Below are positions 18,357 through 29,692 of a DNA stretch of 64,000 bases, one piece after another; positions within the stretch are counted from its first letter, which is position 1, and each line of letters opens with the position of its first letter. The notes beneath the pieces were generated by a model. That model saw nothing but the letters and a program-made list of their open reading frames with translations. It did no database searches and was not told the origin of the DNA. A program made the position numbers and the translations under genes. Origin of the DNA: Companilactobacillus kedongensis (GTDB lineage: Bacteria; Bacillota; Bacilli; Lactobacillales; Lactobacillaceae). The stretch spans positions 186,001 through 250,000 of the forward strand of contig NZ_RHOR01000001.1 in the NCBI RefSeq assembly GCF_003946625.1, given 5' to 3'.

Positions 18357-18842
18357 ATGAAAGATGTAGCAGTAATTATGGGTTCAGTTTCAGATTTACC
18401 AACGATGCAGAATTCGATCGATACATTGAAAAAGCTAAGTGTTGAATATGAAGTTCATGTGATATCAGCACATCGAATGCCTGAAGAGATGTTGAATTTC
18501 GCTAGGAATGCCTCCGGTAATGGAATTAAAGTTATAATCGCCGGAGCAGGTGGAGCAGCACATTTGCCTGGAATGATAGCAGCAGCAACCACGTTACCCG
18601 TCATTGGGGTCCCAGTGCAGTCAAAGGCTTTAAATGGGATGGATTCGCTGTTGTCGATTGTTCAAATGCCAGGTGGTATTCCTGTAGCCACAATGGCAAT
18701 TGGTAAAGCAGGAGCGATTAACGCCGCTCTCATGGCTACACGTATCTGTGCGTTAACTAACTTAGAATATTTGAAATCGTTATCTGACTATCAAGAAGCA
18801 ATGCATGATAAGTCAATAGAAAGTGGGAATGATCTTGAATAA
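18357..18842 (+). CDS. purE: N5-carboxyaminoimidazole ribonucleotide mutase
   Basis: PurE converts N5-CAIR to CAIR in IMP synthesis. The 161-residue protein shows MGSVSDLPTM, the active-site SAHRMPEEM and GAGGAAHLPGMIA, as in class I (bacterial) PurE. AAGGAG precedes the ATG. It heads the purine operon, and its 3' end overlaps purK, whose product makes its substrate. Confidence 0.96.
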   Translation: MKDVAVIMGSVSDLPTMQNSIDTLKKLSVEYEVHVISAHRMPEEMLNFARNASGNGIKVIIAGAGGAAHLPGMIAAATTLPVIGVPVQSKALNGMDSLLSIVQMPGGIPVATMAIGKAGAINAALMATRICALTNLEYLKSLSDYQEAMHDKSIESGNDLE

Positions 18843-19962
18843 ATATCATTTACCAGGTGAAACCATTGGCATTATTGGTGGAGGACAATTAGGTCAGATG
18901 ATGGCTTCTATAGCTAAAGAAAAAGGGTATAAGGTTATAATCTTAGATCCGACCAAAAATTGTTCAGCGGCACAAGTTTCAGATGAACAAATAGTTGCTG
19001 AATATGATGATTTGAATTCTCTGATTAAATTAGCTAAAAAATGTGATGTTTTAACCTATGAATTTGAAAACGTCGATGCTGAAACAATTGAAGAAATAAC
19101 AAATTATACTGATGTGCCTCAAGGAACAAAAGCTTTGATAGTTACTCAAAATCGTATTAGAGAAAAGAATTTTCTTTCTGATAATAAGTTTCCAGTTGTT
19201 CCGCATACAATTGTTAAAACGTTTGACGATTTTCAGAATGGATTGAGAGATTTGAATTATCCAGCAATTTTGAAAACAGTTGAAGGTGGTTATGACGGTA
19301 AAGGTCAAATTTTGATTGAAAATGAAACTTTTGATGAAAGTGCGGTTAAAAAATTAATTGAATTTGGAACTTGTATTTTAGAATCAAAGATTGAGTTATT
19401 AAAAGAAGTTTCTGTAGTTATTTCATCTAATTTAAATCAACAGCATTCAATTTTTCCATTGATCGAAAACGAACATCACAATAATATTTTGCATATTAGT
19501 AACTGTCCAGCAAGAATCAACAATGAAATCGTAGAAGAAACATATCAAATAGCACAACAAATTGCTCGTCAATTGAATTTGGTCGGAACAATGTGTATAG
19601 AATTCTTTATTTCCAAAAGTCAGAAAGTTTATGTAAATGAAATTGCACCTAGACCGCATAATTCAGGTCATTTGACGATTGAATCATGTAATATTTCTCA
19701 ATTTGATGCTCATATTCGGGGAATTTGCGGTTGGCCAATGCCAGAAGTTAAGTTATTCAGTTCAACAGTTATGATCAATTTATTAGGTCAACATATAGAA
19801 GCAGCGAAGGCTGACTTGCTTAGGCATACAGAATGGAATTTCCATGACTACGGTAAAGATATCTGCAAGGTTAATCGAAAAATGGGACATATCACTATTT
19901 TAAGTAATGATGTGGAACATACGATAAGTGCGCTAAAACAAAACCCAATTTGGAAGGATTAA
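18829..19962 (+). CDS. purK: 5-(carboxyamino)imidazole ribonucleotide synthase
   Basis: PurK is an ATP-grasp enzyme that carboxylates AIR with bicarbonate. TIGIIGGGQLGQMM forms the N-terminal dinucleotide-like fold, VEGGYDGKGQ is the ATP-binding loop, and NEIAPRPHNSGH is the C-terminal family motif. Three in-frame starts are possible: GTG 18823, ATG 18829 and TTG 18835. I list the ATG; TTG 18835 (MNKYHLPGE) has slightly better spacing from GTGGGA. Product about 377 residues. Confidence 0.95.
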   Translation: MILNKYHLPGETIGIIGGGQLGQMMASIAKEKGYKVIILDPTKNCSAAQVSDEQIVAEYDDLNSLIKLAKKCDVLTYEFENVDAETIEEITNYTDVPQGTKALIVTQNRIREKNFLSDNKFPVVPHTIVKTFDDFQNGLRDLNYPAILKTVEGGYDGKGQILIENETFDESAVKKLIEFGTCILESKIELLKEVSVVISSNLNQQHSIFPLIENEHHNNILHISNCPARINNEIVEETYQIAQQIARQLNLVGTMCIEFFISKSQKVYVNEIAPRPHNSGHLTIESCNISQFDAHIRGICGWPMPEVKLFSSTVMINLLGQHIEAAKADLLRHTEWNFHDYGKDICKVNRKMGHITILSNDVEHTISALKQNPIWKD

Positions 19963-19971
19963 GTGTTTGTG

Positions 19972-20679
19972 ATGAATAAACGGCTAATATATTCTGGAAA
20001 AGCAAAAGATGTTTTTGAAACTGATAATGATAATGAATTGATACTTTTTTATAAAGATCAAGCTACAGCATTAAATGGTATCAGAAAGGAACATATTACT
20101 GGAAAAGGTAATTTGAATTGTAAAATTTCTTCCCTAATATTTCATTACCTAATGAGAAATGGAATTGAAACCCACTTAATAAATGACTTGTCAGATAATG
20201 AACAGCTGGTTAAGAGAACAAAATTAATACCAATTGAAGTTGTTTTAAGAAATACGATTGCTGGTAGTTTCGCTAGAAAATTTGCGTTAGATGAAGGTAA
20301 AAAGCTCGATCCGCCGGTTATTGAATATTATTTTAAAAGTGATGAATTAAATGACCCAGCTATAAATGAATCACAAATTGAATCAATTGGGATTGCCAAT
20401 GAATCTGAATTACAAGAAATTAAAAAACAAACTTTAGCAATAAATAAGCTTCTTGTTGAATTATTTAATCAAGACAAACTAGATCTTGTGGATTTTAAAT
20501 TGGAATTTGGACATTTTGAAACGGGGATTATTCTAATTGATGAATTTTCGCCTGATAATTGTCGATTGTGGGATCAAACTAGTCATCAATCTTTTGATAA
20601 AGATGTTTTTAGGAAGAATGAAGCTGATTTGGTTACTACATACAAAAAAGTTTTAGACCGATTAGAAGGAGTCAGATAA
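19972..20679 (+). CDS. purC: SAICAR synthetase
   Basis: Phosphoribosylaminoimidazole-succinocarboxamide synthase joins aspartate to CAIR. The family motifs LIYSGKAKDVF, KDQATALNG, RNTIAGSFARKF and DEFSPDNCRLWD are all present. Starts at GTG 19963, GTG 19969 and ATG 19972 are in frame. GGAAGGA (19952-19958) favours one of the GTGs by spacing, while the conserved region begins at the ATG. The product is about 235 residues, normal length. Confidence 0.95.
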   Translation: MNKRLIYSGKAKDVFETDNDNELILFYKDQATALNGIRKEHITGKGNLNCKISSLIFHYLMRNGIETHLINDLSDNEQLVKRTKLIPIEVVLRNTIAGSFARKFALDEGKKLDPPVIEYYFKSDELNDPAINESQIESIGIANESELQEIKKQTLAINKLLVELFNQDKLDLVDFKLEFGHFETGIILIDEFSPDNCRLWDQTSHQSFDKDVFRKNEADLVTTYKKVLDRLEGVR

Positions 20680-20681
20680 GT

Positions 20682-20933
20682 ATGAGTTTAGTTAAAGTTT
20701 ATGTGACATATAAAGAATCAATTCTCGATCCACAAGGTGAAGCAATTAAAAAAGCAATCCACGGAATGGGACATACTTCGATAAATGACGTACGGATGGG
20801 TAAGTATTTTGAACTGAATGTTGATAATAATATTTCTGATATTGATTCAGAAATTAACTTGATCTGTGATAGCTTGTTGGCAAATCCTAATATGGAAACT
20901 TATCGCTACGAAATATTGGAGGATGCGGAATGA
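20682..20933 (+). CDS. purS: FGAM synthase subunit PurS
   Basis: PurS (83 residues) is the small bridging subunit of the three-part PurSQL phosphoribosylformylglycinamidine synthase of Gram-positive bacteria. [18 protein letters not shown] is diagnostic. It starts two bases after purC and overlaps purQ by four bases (ATGA), so the three subunits are translated together. Confidence 0.95.
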   Translation: MSLVKVYVTYKESILDPQGEAIKKAIHGMGHTSINDVRMGKYFELNVDNNISDIDSEINLICDSLLANPNMETYRYEILEDAE

Positions 20934-21607
20934 AATTTGCTGTGATTGTATTCCCGGGATCTAATTGCGACAAGGATCTGTATTTTGCGGTAAAAGATAG
21001 TATTCATGCAGAAGTTGAAATGATCGATTATAGAGAGACATCGTTGGATGGATTTGATGCCGTATTGATTCCTGGTGGCTTTTCATATGGCGATTACCTG
21101 AGAAGTGGTGCCATAGCGGCTCATGCTCCCATCATAAAAACAATAAAAAAGATGGCTATTTTAGGAAAACCAATATTGGGAATCTGTAATGGATTTCAAA
21201 TCTTAACTGAAATTGGATTGTTACCTGGGGCTCTAATGAGGAATCGCCAAAATAAATTCATTTGTGAAACAGTTGATTTGAGAGTTGAAAATAGTCAAAC
21301 AATTTTTACTAGTGAATATGATTACGATGAAATAATTAATATTCCCGTAGCTCATGGTGAAGGTAACTACTATTGTGATATTGCCACCTTGAAACAAATA
21401 AATGATAACAATCAGATCGTCTTTAGATATGCTTCAGATATTAATGGAAGTGTCGATAATATTGCTGGAATAATAAATAAAGAAGGCAATGTTTTAGGAA
21501 TGATGCCACATCCAGAAAGAGCCTTAGAAGAAATAATTGGTTCAGATGATGGCTTGAAAATGTTTCAATCAATTTTAAAATCACATATGAATAGGGTGAA
21601 TCTATAA
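20930..21607 (+). CDS. purQ: FGAM synthase subunit PurQ (glutaminase)
   Basis: PurQ releases ammonia from glutamine for FGAM synthesis. The class I glutamine amidotransferase features are [20 protein letters not shown], nucleophile Cys in GICNGFQ and the His/Glu pair in [10 protein letters not shown]. 225 residues. It overlaps purS by four bases and abuts purL directly. Confidence 0.96.
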   Translation: MKFAVIVFPGSNCDKDLYFAVKDSIHAEVEMIDYRETSLDGFDAVLIPGGFSYGDYLRSGAIAAHAPIIKTIKKMAILGKPILGICNGFQILTEIGLLPGALMRNRQNKFICETVDLRVENSQTIFTSEYDYDEIINIPVAHGEGNYYCDIATLKQINDNNQIVFRYASDINGSVDNIAGIINKEGNVLGMMPHPERALEEIIGSDDGLKMFQSILKSHMNRVNL

Positions 21608-23821
21608 ATGACTGAACCGACTGCCGAAATGATTCAAGAAACCAAACTCTATAGATCTTGGGGGTTAAGTGACCAGGAATTTCAAACTATAGCTAACGAT
21701 ATTTTAGATAGATTACCAAACTATACGGAAACTGGATTATTTTCTGTAATGTGGAGTGAGCATTGTTCTTATAAGAATTCAAAGAACGTTTTGCGTAAAT
21801 TCTCCAATAAGAGTGAAAGAGTGCTTGCCGGCCCAGGTGAAGACGCTGGAATAATTGATATCGGCGATAATCAAGCCATTGTATTTAAGGCAGAAAGTCA
21901 TAATCATCCTTCGGCAGTCGAGCCATATCAAGGGGCGGCTACTGGTGTTGGTGGAATAATTAGAGATATTTTTTCCATGGGTGCCACACCGATAGCATTA
22001 TTAAATAGTTTGAAATTCGGTGATTTGGATGATGCTCACACTAAATATTTAGCCGAAGAAATAGTCTCAGGAATTGGTGGCTATGGAAATTGTATTGGTA
22101 TTCCAACTGTTGGGGGTGAAATTGCCTTTCAAGCCAGGTATAAGAAGAACCCAATTGTAAATGCTATGTGTGTAGGTTTGATTGATCATGATGATGTTAA
22201 ATACGGTAAAGCTACTGGTAAAGATAATTTGATAGTTTATGTAGGTGCCAAGACTGGTCGCGATGGGATCCACGGCGCAACTTTTGCATCGGATGAATTC
22301 ACTGACAGTAACAATACACAAAGGTCAGCAGTTCAAGTTGGCGATCCTTTTATGGAAAAATTGTTGATGGATGCATGTATAGAACTAGTGCATGAGCATT
22401 CTGATTGGATCATGGGGATTCAAGATATGGGAGCGGCTGGACTAGTTTCTTCTACAGCTGAAATGGCCTCAAAAGCGGGTAGCGGTCTGATCCTAGAGTT
22501 AGATAATGTCCCACAAAGAGAAACGGAAATGACTCCGTATGAAATTATGCTTTCAGAATCTCAAGAGAGAATGGTTTTATGTATAAAACCGAAATACCGC
22601 CAAGAGATTATTGACTTTTTTACGGATAAAATGCTTGACGCTGTCGTTATCGGTAAGGTAACTATGGATGGTAAATATAAAATTTATCAACAGGGAAAAG
22701 TAGTTTGTGATATTCCAATTTCTGGATTAGTGGATGATGCACCTGAATATAAACACGTGGGGATTAAACCGGATAGAATTACGGATAGTAAAGAGCAGTT
22801 TAAACCAGAGATCGAATCGCTTGAAGATACATGGTTAAAAATTTTGGGACAACCGACCATATCGTCCAAAGAGTATTTTTATAAAACTTACGATTCTCAA
22901 ATTAAAGCTAATACTGTAGTTAAACCAGGTAGTGATGCGTCTGTTGTACGTGTTAGGGATACGAAAAAGGCAATTGCTATGACTAACGATGGTAATTCCA
23001 GAATGGTATATGTAGATCCATTTATTGGAGGTCAAATGGCTGTGGTCGAGGCAGCTAGCAATCTTGTTGCATCTGGAGCTATTCCTATTGGCATAACAGA
23101 TTGTTTAAATTACGGGAATCCTGAGAAGCCAGAGATATTTTGGGAGTTTGAAAAGAGTGTCAGCGGGATGGCTATGGCTAGTAGAAGATTAAATATCCCA
23201 GTCGTATCTGGAAATGTTTCGTTATATAACGAATTTAATGAAATAGCAATTTATCCGAGTCCTATGATCGGAATGACCGGATTGATTGAAGATATTGATA
23301 ACGTGGTTACTCAAGGTTTTAAGGATTCAGGTGATTTGATTTATTTAATAGGTGAAACGAGAAATGAATTTAATGGCTCTGAAATTCAGCAATTACAAAT
23401 GCATGATGTGAAAGGTTCATTAAATAAAATCAATATGGATCAAGTAGAAAGTAGGTTCAATCTGATTCTGAAGATTATCACTAATAAGTTAATAAACAGT
23501 TGTCATGATTTATCAGAAGGTGGATTATCAGTCGCATTATCCGAGGCGGCATTTGAAAATAAATTAGGATTTCAGTGCGAAGTTAATATGCCTACGGAGT
23601 ATTTATTTTCTGAAACACCAGCCAGATTCGTTGTATCTGTTTCTAAGGATAATCAAAAAGAGTTTGAAGATTTAATCGGTAACAATGGAGCAAAAATAGG
23701 TTTTGTAACCGATGATAATAGAATGAATATCAAAACAATTGATACAGAAGCAACGATTGAATTAGATGAAGCAATTTCTATTTGGAAAGGGGCCATATCT
23801 TGTTTAATGAAAAAGAATTAA
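21608..23821 (+). CDS. purL: FGAM synthase subunit PurL
   Basis: The 737-residue small-form PurL holds the synthase active site, using ATP and ammonia from Pur[12 protein letters not shown], the ATP and substrate loop [19 protein letters not shown], and the two tandem AIR-synthase-like halves are clear. The ATG follows the purQ stop with no gap. The 3' end overlaps the purF ribosome site and start. Confidence 0.97.
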   Translation: MTEPTAEMIQETKLYRSWGLSDQEFQTIANDILDRLPNYTETGLFSVMWSEHCSYKNSKNVLRKFSNKSERVLAGPGEDAGIIDIGDNQAIVFKAESHNHPSAVEPYQGAATGVGGIIRDIFSMGATPIALLNSLKFGDLDDAHTKYLAEEIVSGIGGYGNCIGIPTVGGEIAFQARYKKNPIVNAMCVGLIDHDDVKYGKATGKDNLIVYVGAKTGRDGIHGATFASDEFTDSNNTQRSAVQVGDPFMEKLLMDACIELVHEHSDWIMGIQDMGAAGLVSSTAEMASKAGSGLILELDNVPQRETEMTPYEIMLSESQERMVLCIKPKYRQEIIDFFTDKMLDAVVIGKVTMDGKYKIYQQGKVVCDIPISGLVDDAPEYKHVGIKPDRITDSKEQFKPEIESLEDTWLKILGQPTISSKEYFYKTYDSQIKANTVVKPGSDASVVRVRDTKKAIAMTNDGNSRMVYVDPFIGGQMAVVEAASNLVASGAIPIGITDCLNYGNPEKPEIFWEFEKSVSGMAMASRRLNIPVVSGNVSLYNEFNEIAIYPSPMIGMTGLIEDIDNVVTQGFKDSGDLIYLIGETRNEFNGSEIQQLQMHDVKGSLNKINMDQVESRFNLILKIITNKLINSCHDLSEGGLSVALSEAAFENKLGFQCEVNMPTEYLFSETPARFVVSVSKDNQKEFEDLIGNNGAKIGFVTDDNRMNIKTIDTEATIELDEAISIWKGAISCLMKKN

Positions 23822-25230
23822 ATGAAGAATGCGGTGTCTTTGGAGTATGGGGTGTAGAAAATGCTCAATACTTAACTTATCTTGGATTACATAGTTTGCA
23901 ACATCGTGGCCAAGAAAGTGCCGGAATTGTTTGTAATAATAATGGAAAATTAGATGGATACCGTAATTTGGGACTGTTATCGCAAGTTTTTGATAAGCCA
24001 GAGTATCTTGAGAGATTAAGCGGTAATTCGGCTATTGGTCATGTCAGATATTCGACAGCTGGTGAAAATAAAATTGAGAACGTACAACCTTTATTCTTCG
24101 ATTTTACGAATGAACAATTTGCTTTAGCTCACAATGGTAATTTAACTAATGCGGTTACTTTGAAAAAAAAGTTGGAGCAGGTAGGCGATATCTTCATTTC
24201 TAGTTCTGATTCAGAAATATTAATGCATTTGATCCGTCATTCTAGTGAGATATTATTTGAAGATAAAATTAAGGACGCATTAAAACAAATTCAAGGCGGA
24301 TTTGCATACATTCAACTGACCAAAGATTCTTTAATAGTGGCTTTAGATTCTCATGGTCTTAGACCATTGTCGATTGGAAAATTACCAGAAGGTGGATACG
24401 TAGTGGCCAGTGAAACATGTGCATTGGATGCAGTATCGGCTGAGTTTGTAAGGGATGTACAACCTGGTGAGTTGATTATTATTAATGGCAATGGGATGAA
24501 AATAGATAAGTGGACTAATGACACTAAGATGGCCATATGTTCAATGGAATATATATATTTTGCCAGACCAGATTCTAATATATTGGGTGTTAATGTTCAT
24601 ATTTCTCGTAAAAAAATGGGAATGAACTTAGCTAAAGAAAAACCAGTGACCGCAGATATCGTAGTGGGTATCCCTAATTCCTCTCTTCCAGCAGCTAACG
24701 GCTATGCTGAAGCTAGTGGATTACCTTATGAAATGGGATTAATAAAGAACCAGTATATGGGACGAGAATTTATCCAGCCAAATCAAGCTTTAAGAGAAAA
24801 AAGTGTTCGCCAAAAATTGGCAGCTGTTAAGAGTGTTATTAAAGGTAAGAAGGTCGTACTAGTTGATGACTCAATTGTTAGAGGAACAACTTGTGCCTAT
24901 ATTGTTCAACTATTAAAAGATGCTGGGGCGATTGAAGTTCATTTGAGAGTTGCCTCGCCGCCATTCAAATACCCAAGTTTCTATGGTATTGATATTCAAG
25001 ATCCAAAGGAATTAATAGCGGCTCAAAAAACTAAAGAGGAAATGCGTCAACAATTTGGGGCCGATTCACTAGAATTTTTGAGCGAAGAAGGGTTGATTTC
25101 AGCAATAGGATTAAATTTTGATGCACCGTATCAGGGCTTAGATTTGTCATATTTTAATGGTGATTATCCAACACCTTTATATGACTATGAAGAAAAAGTA
25201 TCTGAAGTTTTGAAGGTCGGGAAGGAATAA
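23800..25230 (+). CDS. purF: Amidophosphoribosyltransferase
   Basis: PurF commits PRPP to purine synthesis using glutamine. I start at TTG 23800, seven bases after GGAAAGGGG. This gives a ten-residue propeptide [10 protein letters not shown] before the catalytic Cys of CGVFGVWG, matching the processed Bacillus enzyme. The Ntn glutaminase domain, [19 protein letters not shown] and the PRPP loop [10 protein letters not shown] are present. The positions of three of the four Bacillus Fe-S ligands do not carry Cys ([22 protein letters not shown]), so the cluster is probably absent. 476 residues; overlaps purL. Confidence 0.96.
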   Translation: MFNEKELNEECGVFGVWGVENAQYLTYLGLHSLQHRGQESAGIVCNNNGKLDGYRNLGLLSQVFDKPEYLERLSGNSAIGHVRYSTAGENKIENVQPLFFDFTNEQFALAHNGNLTNAVTLKKKLEQVGDIFISSSDSEILMHLIRHSSEILFEDKIKDALKQIQGGFAYIQLTKDSLIVALDSHGLRPLSIGKLPEGGYVVASETCALDAVSAEFVRDVQPGELIIINGNGMKIDKWTNDTKMAICSMEYIYFARPDSNILGVNVHISRKKMGMNLAKEKPVTADIVVGIPNSSLPAANGYAEASGLPYEMGLIKNQYMGREFIQPNQALREKSVRQKLAAVKSVIKGKKVVLVDDSIVRGTTCAYIVQLLKDAGAIEVHLRVASPPFKYPSFYGIDIQDPKELIAAQKTKEEMRQQFGADSLEFLSEEGLISAIGLNFDAPYQGLDLSYFNGDYPTPLYDYEEKVSEVLKVGKE

Positions 25231-25234
25231 ATCG

Positions 25235-26254
25235 ATGGATCCTTATGAAAAAGCCGGTGTAAACGTAAATTCTGGATATGAAATTTCTGATTTCGTAAAA
25301 AATAGATTAGCTAGAAGTGCCAGTAATATTGGCCATTTTGGTGGAGTTTTTGAAATACCAGAAGGATATGATCATCCTGTCTTGGTTTCTAGTAATGACG
25401 GCGTGGGTACCAAGTTATTATTAGGAATACAAGGTAAAAAACATAACACGGTGGGGATTGATTGTGTCGCTATGTGTGTTAATGATATTTTGGCCCAAGG
25501 TGCTAAACCGCAATACTTTTTAGACTACATTGCTACATCTAAAGTAGAAGACATTGTTAAACAGGTTTTAGATGGAATTTTAAAGGGCTGTGTTATTGGA
25601 GATTTAGAACTTATTGGTGGTGAAACCGCTGAAATGCCCGATATGTACGCTGAGAACACTTATGACTTGGCCGGATTTGCAGTAGGTATAGCAGAAAAAT
25701 CACAACTTATGAATCCTAAAAAAGTACATGTTGGCGACAAATTAATAGGTGTAGCTTCAAGTGGGTTACATTCTAATGGTTTTTCTCTTATCAGAAAGAT
25801 TTTCTTTAAAGATAACAACTTTAAATATGAATCAAGACTTAAAGAATTTCCTGATCAAGCTTTAGGGGATATTTTGATGACGCCAACACGAATCTATACG
25901 GAACAGATTGCGCCGTTATTAGATCGGGATGTTCTTAACGGAATTGCACACATTACTGGTGGAGGATTTTACGAAAATATTCCTCGAATGTTGCCTGATG
26001 AATTGCAGGCAAAAATTGATTCCTCTTTATGGGAAGTCCCAGATATCTTCAAAGTGGTTAAAAAGTATGGGAAATTATCTAATGACGATATGTTTCATAT
26101 TTTTAATATGGGCGTGGGGATGGTACTGGCAGTTGATCCCCAAAATGAACAATCTGTACTTGATAGTTTAAATCAGAAAGAAAATCTTGGATTTACTATT
26201 GGAGAAGTAGCATCGAATTTGGATACGGCTGTAAAGTTAGTGGGTGAGTTGTAG
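25235..26254 (+). CDS. purM: AIR synthetase
   Basis: PurM closes the imidazole ring, FGAM to AIR, with ATP. The 339-residue protein starts YEKAGVNVNSGYE and contains SSNDGVGTKLLLG, GIDCVAMCVNDI, GGETAEMPDMY and HITGGGFYENIPRM. It is four bases from purF and its stop overlaps the purN GTG start. Confidence 0.97.
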   Translation: MDPYEKAGVNVNSGYEISDFVKNRLARSASNIGHFGGVFEIPEGYDHPVLVSSNDGVGTKLLLGIQGKKHNTVGIDCVAMCVNDILAQGAKPQYFLDYIATSKVEDIVKQVLDGILKGCVIGDLELIGGETAEMPDMYAENTYDLAGFAVGIAEKSQLMNPKKVHVGDKLIGVASSGLHSNGFSLIRKIFFKDNNFKYESRLKEFPDQALGDILMTPTRIYTEQIAPLLDRDVLNGIAHITGGGFYENIPRMLPDELQAKIDSSLWEVPDIFKVVKKYGKLSNDDMFHIFNMGVGMVLAVDPQNEQSVLDSLNQKENLGFTIGEVASNLDTAVKLVGEL

Positions 26255-26820
26255 TGAAAGTTGCAATATTTGCATCAGGTAATGGAACTAACTTTGAAGC
26301 TTTGGCTGATGATAAGATGTTAAAAGAAAATGGCTTAGAGATAGTATTGCTAGTTTGTGACAAGCCGAAAGCTGCAGTAATAGAAAAAGCTAAGCTAAGA
26401 AATATTCCTATTTTTATAAATAAATTAAGTGACTATGAGACCCGTTCTGATTACGAACAAGCCATTGTCAATTATTTAGAGCCAATGCATATTGAATATA
26501 TTTTGTTGGCAGGCTATATGAGGGTAGTTACTAAAACCCTATTAAATGTTTATCCTGGAAGAATAATTAATATACATCCGTCATATTTGCCAAAATTTTC
26601 AGGTTTAGATGCTATTGCGAGAGCTTTTAATTCTGGAGAAAATTCAACCGGCGTAACAATTCATTATATTGATGAGGGTGTAGATACAGGTTCGATAATT
26701 CGACAAGAGACAGTACCCATATTGGATTCGGACACCGTTGACACACTCGAACAACGTGTACATGACAAAGAACATGAGATATATCCAGAAGTAGTTTTGA
26801 ACTTATTAAAAAAATATTAG
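26254..26820 (+). CDS. purN: Phosphoribosylglycinamide formyltransferase
   Basis: PurN transfers a formyl group from 10-formyl-THF to GAR. The GTG start overlaps the purM TAG stop (TAGTG). [11 protein letters not shown] at the N-terminus, catalytic Asn/His in [12 protein letters not shown] and Asp in DEGVDTGSI are present. 188 residues, normal. The position between purM and purH is typical. Confidence 0.96.
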   Translation: MKVAIFASGNGTNFEALADDKMLKENGLEIVLLVCDKPKAAVIEKAKLRNIPIFINKLSDYETRSDYEQAIVNYLEPMHIEYILLAGYMRVVTKTLLNVYPGRIINIHPSYLPKFSGLDAIARAFNSGENSTGVTIHYIDEGVDTGSIIRQETVPILDSDTVDTLEQRVHDKEHEIYPEVVLNLLKKY

Positions 26821-26828
26821 GTGGAAAA

Positions 26829-28385
26829 ATGATGAAAAATGCTCTTATCAGTGTCTCAGATAAAACTGGAATTGTAGAATTTGCTCAAGGATTAATATCA
26901 GTAGGTTATTCAATTATTTCGACTGGTGGAACATATAAGAAATTACAAGAAAATGGAATTACAGTGACTGAAATTGATGAAGTGACTGGATTCCCCGAGA
27001 TACTTGATGGTCGGGTTAAGACTTTACACCCTAAAGTTCATGCCGGGTTATTAGCAAAACGTTCGGATCCAAAACATATGGAAACTTTGAAAAAAATGGA
27101 CATTGAAACCATTGATCTCGTATGTGTGAATTTATATCCGTTTAAAGAAACAATTTCCAAAAAAGATATTAAATTGGCAGATGCAATCGAACAAATCGAT
27201 ATCGGTGGTCCTTCTATGCTACGTTCCGCATCAAAGAATTTTGAAAGTGTTTATGTCGTAACTGACAAAAATGATTATTCAACGGTTTTGAATGAGATAA
27301 AAGAAAATTCTGGTGATCAAATTGAATTTAGACGATTACTTGCTGCCAAGGCGTTCAGACATACTGCTGAATATGATGGTATTATTTCAAATTATTTGAC
27401 TGATATTTCGACAGAAGAATTTCCAGAATCAAAGACGATTCCCTTGGAGTTCAAGCAATCATTACGATATGGTGAAAATTCACACCAATCAGCAGCTTTT
27501 TACAAAAATTCTATGCCAACAGAATACTCGATTGCCTCCGCACAACAATTACATGGTAAAGAATTGTCATTTAATAATATTCGAGATGCAGATGCAGCAA
27601 TTAGAATTGTTTCCGATTTCGATACGCCATGTGTGGTTGCACTAAAACACATGAATCCTTGTGGAATTGGAACAGATGAAGTGGATATCTATTCAGCTTG
27701 GCAAAAGGCGTATGAGGCTGATACTATGTCGATTTTTGGTGGGATCGTGGTAGTTAATCGTGAAGTTGATGAGAGAATTGCCAATGAAATGCATAAGATC
27801 TTCTTAGAGATCGTTATTGCGCCAAGTTTTTCTAAGGAAGCATTGGAAGTACTTGAATCGAAGAAGAATATTAGGTTATTGACTTTAGACTTTAGTAAGG
27901 TGGATCTAGCCGATAAATTTGATTATACTTCTGTACTGGGTGGAATCCTCATGCAAGAGCGTGATACTACAATTGATTCTTTTGATGATTTTGAAGTAGT
28001 GACTAAGAAACAGCCAACTGAAGAAGAACGCAAAGCGTTATTATTTGGACAAAAGGTTGTTAAACATGTCAAAAGTAATGCAATTGTTGTGACAACTACT
28101 GATATGACGCTGGGTGTTGGTGCAGGTCAAATGAATAGAATCGGTTCTGTGAAAATCGCAATTACCCAAGCTGAAGATACGTTTAAAGATAATCAAAAAG
28201 TTCCATTTATCTTGGCTTCTGATGCCTTCTTCCCAATGGATGATTGTGTAAAATACGCCGCTGAACATGGCGTTACAGCAATCGTTCAACCAGGTGGATC
28301 AATTCATGATCAAGATTCAATTGATATGGCTGACGAGTATGGTATTGCTATGGTTTGCACCGGTCGCAGACATTTTAAACATTAG
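26829..28385 (+). CDS. purH: Bifunctional AICAR transformylase / IMP cyclohydrolase
   Basis: PurH performs the last two steps to IMP. The N-terminal MGS-like cyclohydrolase domain ([37 protein letters not shown]) is followed by the transformylase domain ([21 protein letters not shown] and DAFFPMDD). The 518-residue length is standard. The ATG at 26829 or the next one at 26832 could be used; GGTGG lies just upstream. Confidence 0.97.
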   Translation: MMKNALISVSDKTGIVEFAQGLISVGYSIISTGGTYKKLQENGITVTEIDEVTGFPEILDGRVKTLHPKVHAGLLAKRSDPKHMETLKKMDIETIDLVCVNLYPFKETISKKDIKLADAIEQIDIGGPSMLRSASKNFESVYVVTDKNDYSTVLNEIKENSGDQIEFRRLLAAKAFRHTAEYDGIISNYLTDISTEEFPESKTIPLEFKQSLRYGENSHQSAAFYKNSMPTEYSIASAQQLHGKELSFNNIRDADAAIRIVSDFDTPCVVALKHMNPCGIGTDEVDIYSAWQKAYEADTMSIFGGIVVVNREVDERIANEMHKIFLEIVIAPSFSKEALEVLESKKNIRLLTLDFSKVDLADKFDYTSVLGGILMQERDTTIDSFDDFEVVTKKQPTEEERKALLFGQKVVKHVKSNAIVVTTTDMTLGVGAGQMNRIGSVKIAITQAEDTFKDNQKVPFILASDAFFPMDDCVKYAAEHGVTAIVQPGGSIHDQDSIDMADEYGIAMVCTGRRHFKH

Positions 28386-28400
28386 ATCAGGAGTATAGAT

Positions 28401-29654
28401 ATGAGAATATTAGTAGTTGGTTCTGGTGCCAGAGAAGATGCAATTTGTAAGTCACTCATGAAGAAATCAGGTAATGATGTTTTCTGTGCCCCGGGTAATG
28501 TTGGTATGAGCTTATTTAATATTAAAACGGTTAATATAGCAGAGAACAATTTTGTTAAGCTTGCTGATTTTGTAATTGATATGGGAATTGACTACACAAT
28601 CGTTGGACCGGAACGTCCTTTGACTGATGGAATAGTAGATTATTTTGAAGAAAATGGATTAAAGGTCTTTGGTCCAAATAAAAAATCAGCCCAAATCGAA
28701 AGTTCAAAGTTATTTTCTAAAAATTTGATGAAGGCGGCCCATATATCGACAGCTTTTTATGAAGAGTTTACTGACATAAAAATTGCTAATGAGAAATTAG
28801 AAAGTTCAGTATTACCAATCGTGATAAAGGCTGATGGTCTAGCAAGCGGTAAAGGTGTATATGTTATAAACGATTTAGCAAATGGAAAATCAGTTATAAA
28901 TGAATTATTGGTTGAACATAAATATCAAACAGAAAAAATAATTATTGAAGAGTTCTTAGACGGTGAAGAATTTTCGTTAATGGCATTCGTTCATGGAAAT
29001 AAATTCTATCCGATGCCAATAGCACAAGATTATAAACGTGAATCAGACGGAGATAAGGGTAGTAACACAGGTGGAATGGGTGCCGTCTGCCCCGTTACAA
29101 ATATAGATAAAAGTATAATTACCAATGCATATGAGAATGTCCTAGAACCATTTGTCAATGAAATGTATCGGCAAGGTGTTGATTATACAGGAGTTTTATA
29201 TGCGGGATTGATTTTGACAGATTTAGGATTAAAAGTTATAGAATTTAACGTAAGATTTGGTGATCCTGAGACTGAAGTAGTGTTACCAAGAATCAAATCC
29301 GATTTATCAGAGGTAATATTTGGACTTTTAAATAATGAGTCATTAGATATTGAATGGAAAAATGAGGGCACTGATTTAGGAGTTTTTGTGACCAGCCAAG
29401 GATATCCAGATAATCCACAAGTTGGTAATATTATTGATTCTAAAAAGAAATTTTTGAACTACTCAGATGAAATAAATTTTGCGGGAGTAGCTGAAAAAAA
29501 TGAGAATCTTTTAACCGATGGTGGTAGATTATTCTGTGTTCATGCACATGCAGATGATTTAACTGAGGCACAAGATAATGTTTATTCGTTCTTAGATAGT
29601 GTAGATGCAACCAATATTTTCTATCGTCGTGATATTGGTAAAAATTCGGTATAA
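28401..29654 (+). CDS. purD: Phosphoribosylamine-glycine ligase
   Basis: PurD adds glycine to phosphoribosylamine in an ATP-grasp reaction. MRILVVGSGAREDAI, VGPERPL, KADGLASGKGVY and FNVRFGDPETE are present. 417 residues. CAGGAG precedes the ATG. It ends the purine operon, and a strong two-way terminator follows at its stop codon. The chemical order of the pathway is not followed by gene order, which is usual. Confidence 0.97.
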   Translation: MRILVVGSGAREDAICKSLMKKSGNDVFCAPGNVGMSLFNIKTVNIAENNFVKLADFVIDMGIDYTIVGPERPLTDGIVDYFEENGLKVFGPNKKSAQIESSKLFSKNLMKAAHISTAFYEEFTDIKIANEKLESSVLPIVIKADGLASGKGVYVINDLANGKSVINELLVEHKYQTEKIIIEEFLDGEEFSLMAFVHGNKFYPMPIAQDYKRESDGDKGSNTGGMGAVCPVTNIDKSIITNAYENVLEPFVNEMYRQGVDYTGVLYAGLILTDLGLKVIEFNVRFGDPETEVVLPRIKSDLSEVIFGLLNNESLDIEWKNEGTDLGVFVTSQGYPDNPQVGNIIDSKKKFLNYSDEINFAGVAEKNENLLTDGGRLFCVHAHADDLTEAQDNVYSFLDSVDATNIFYRRDIGKNSV

Positions 29655-29692
29655 AAATAGGCACGACCTCATATTGAGGTTGTGCCTATTTT
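29654..29692. terminator. Bidirectional terminator between purD and the LysR gene
   Basis: AAAATAGGCACGACCTCA (29654-29671) pairs with TGAGGTTGTGCCTATTTT (29675-29692) around a three-base loop, with one G-T pair. A and T runs flank both sides, so it can serve both converging genes. The LysR stop codon lies within it. Confidence 0.9.
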
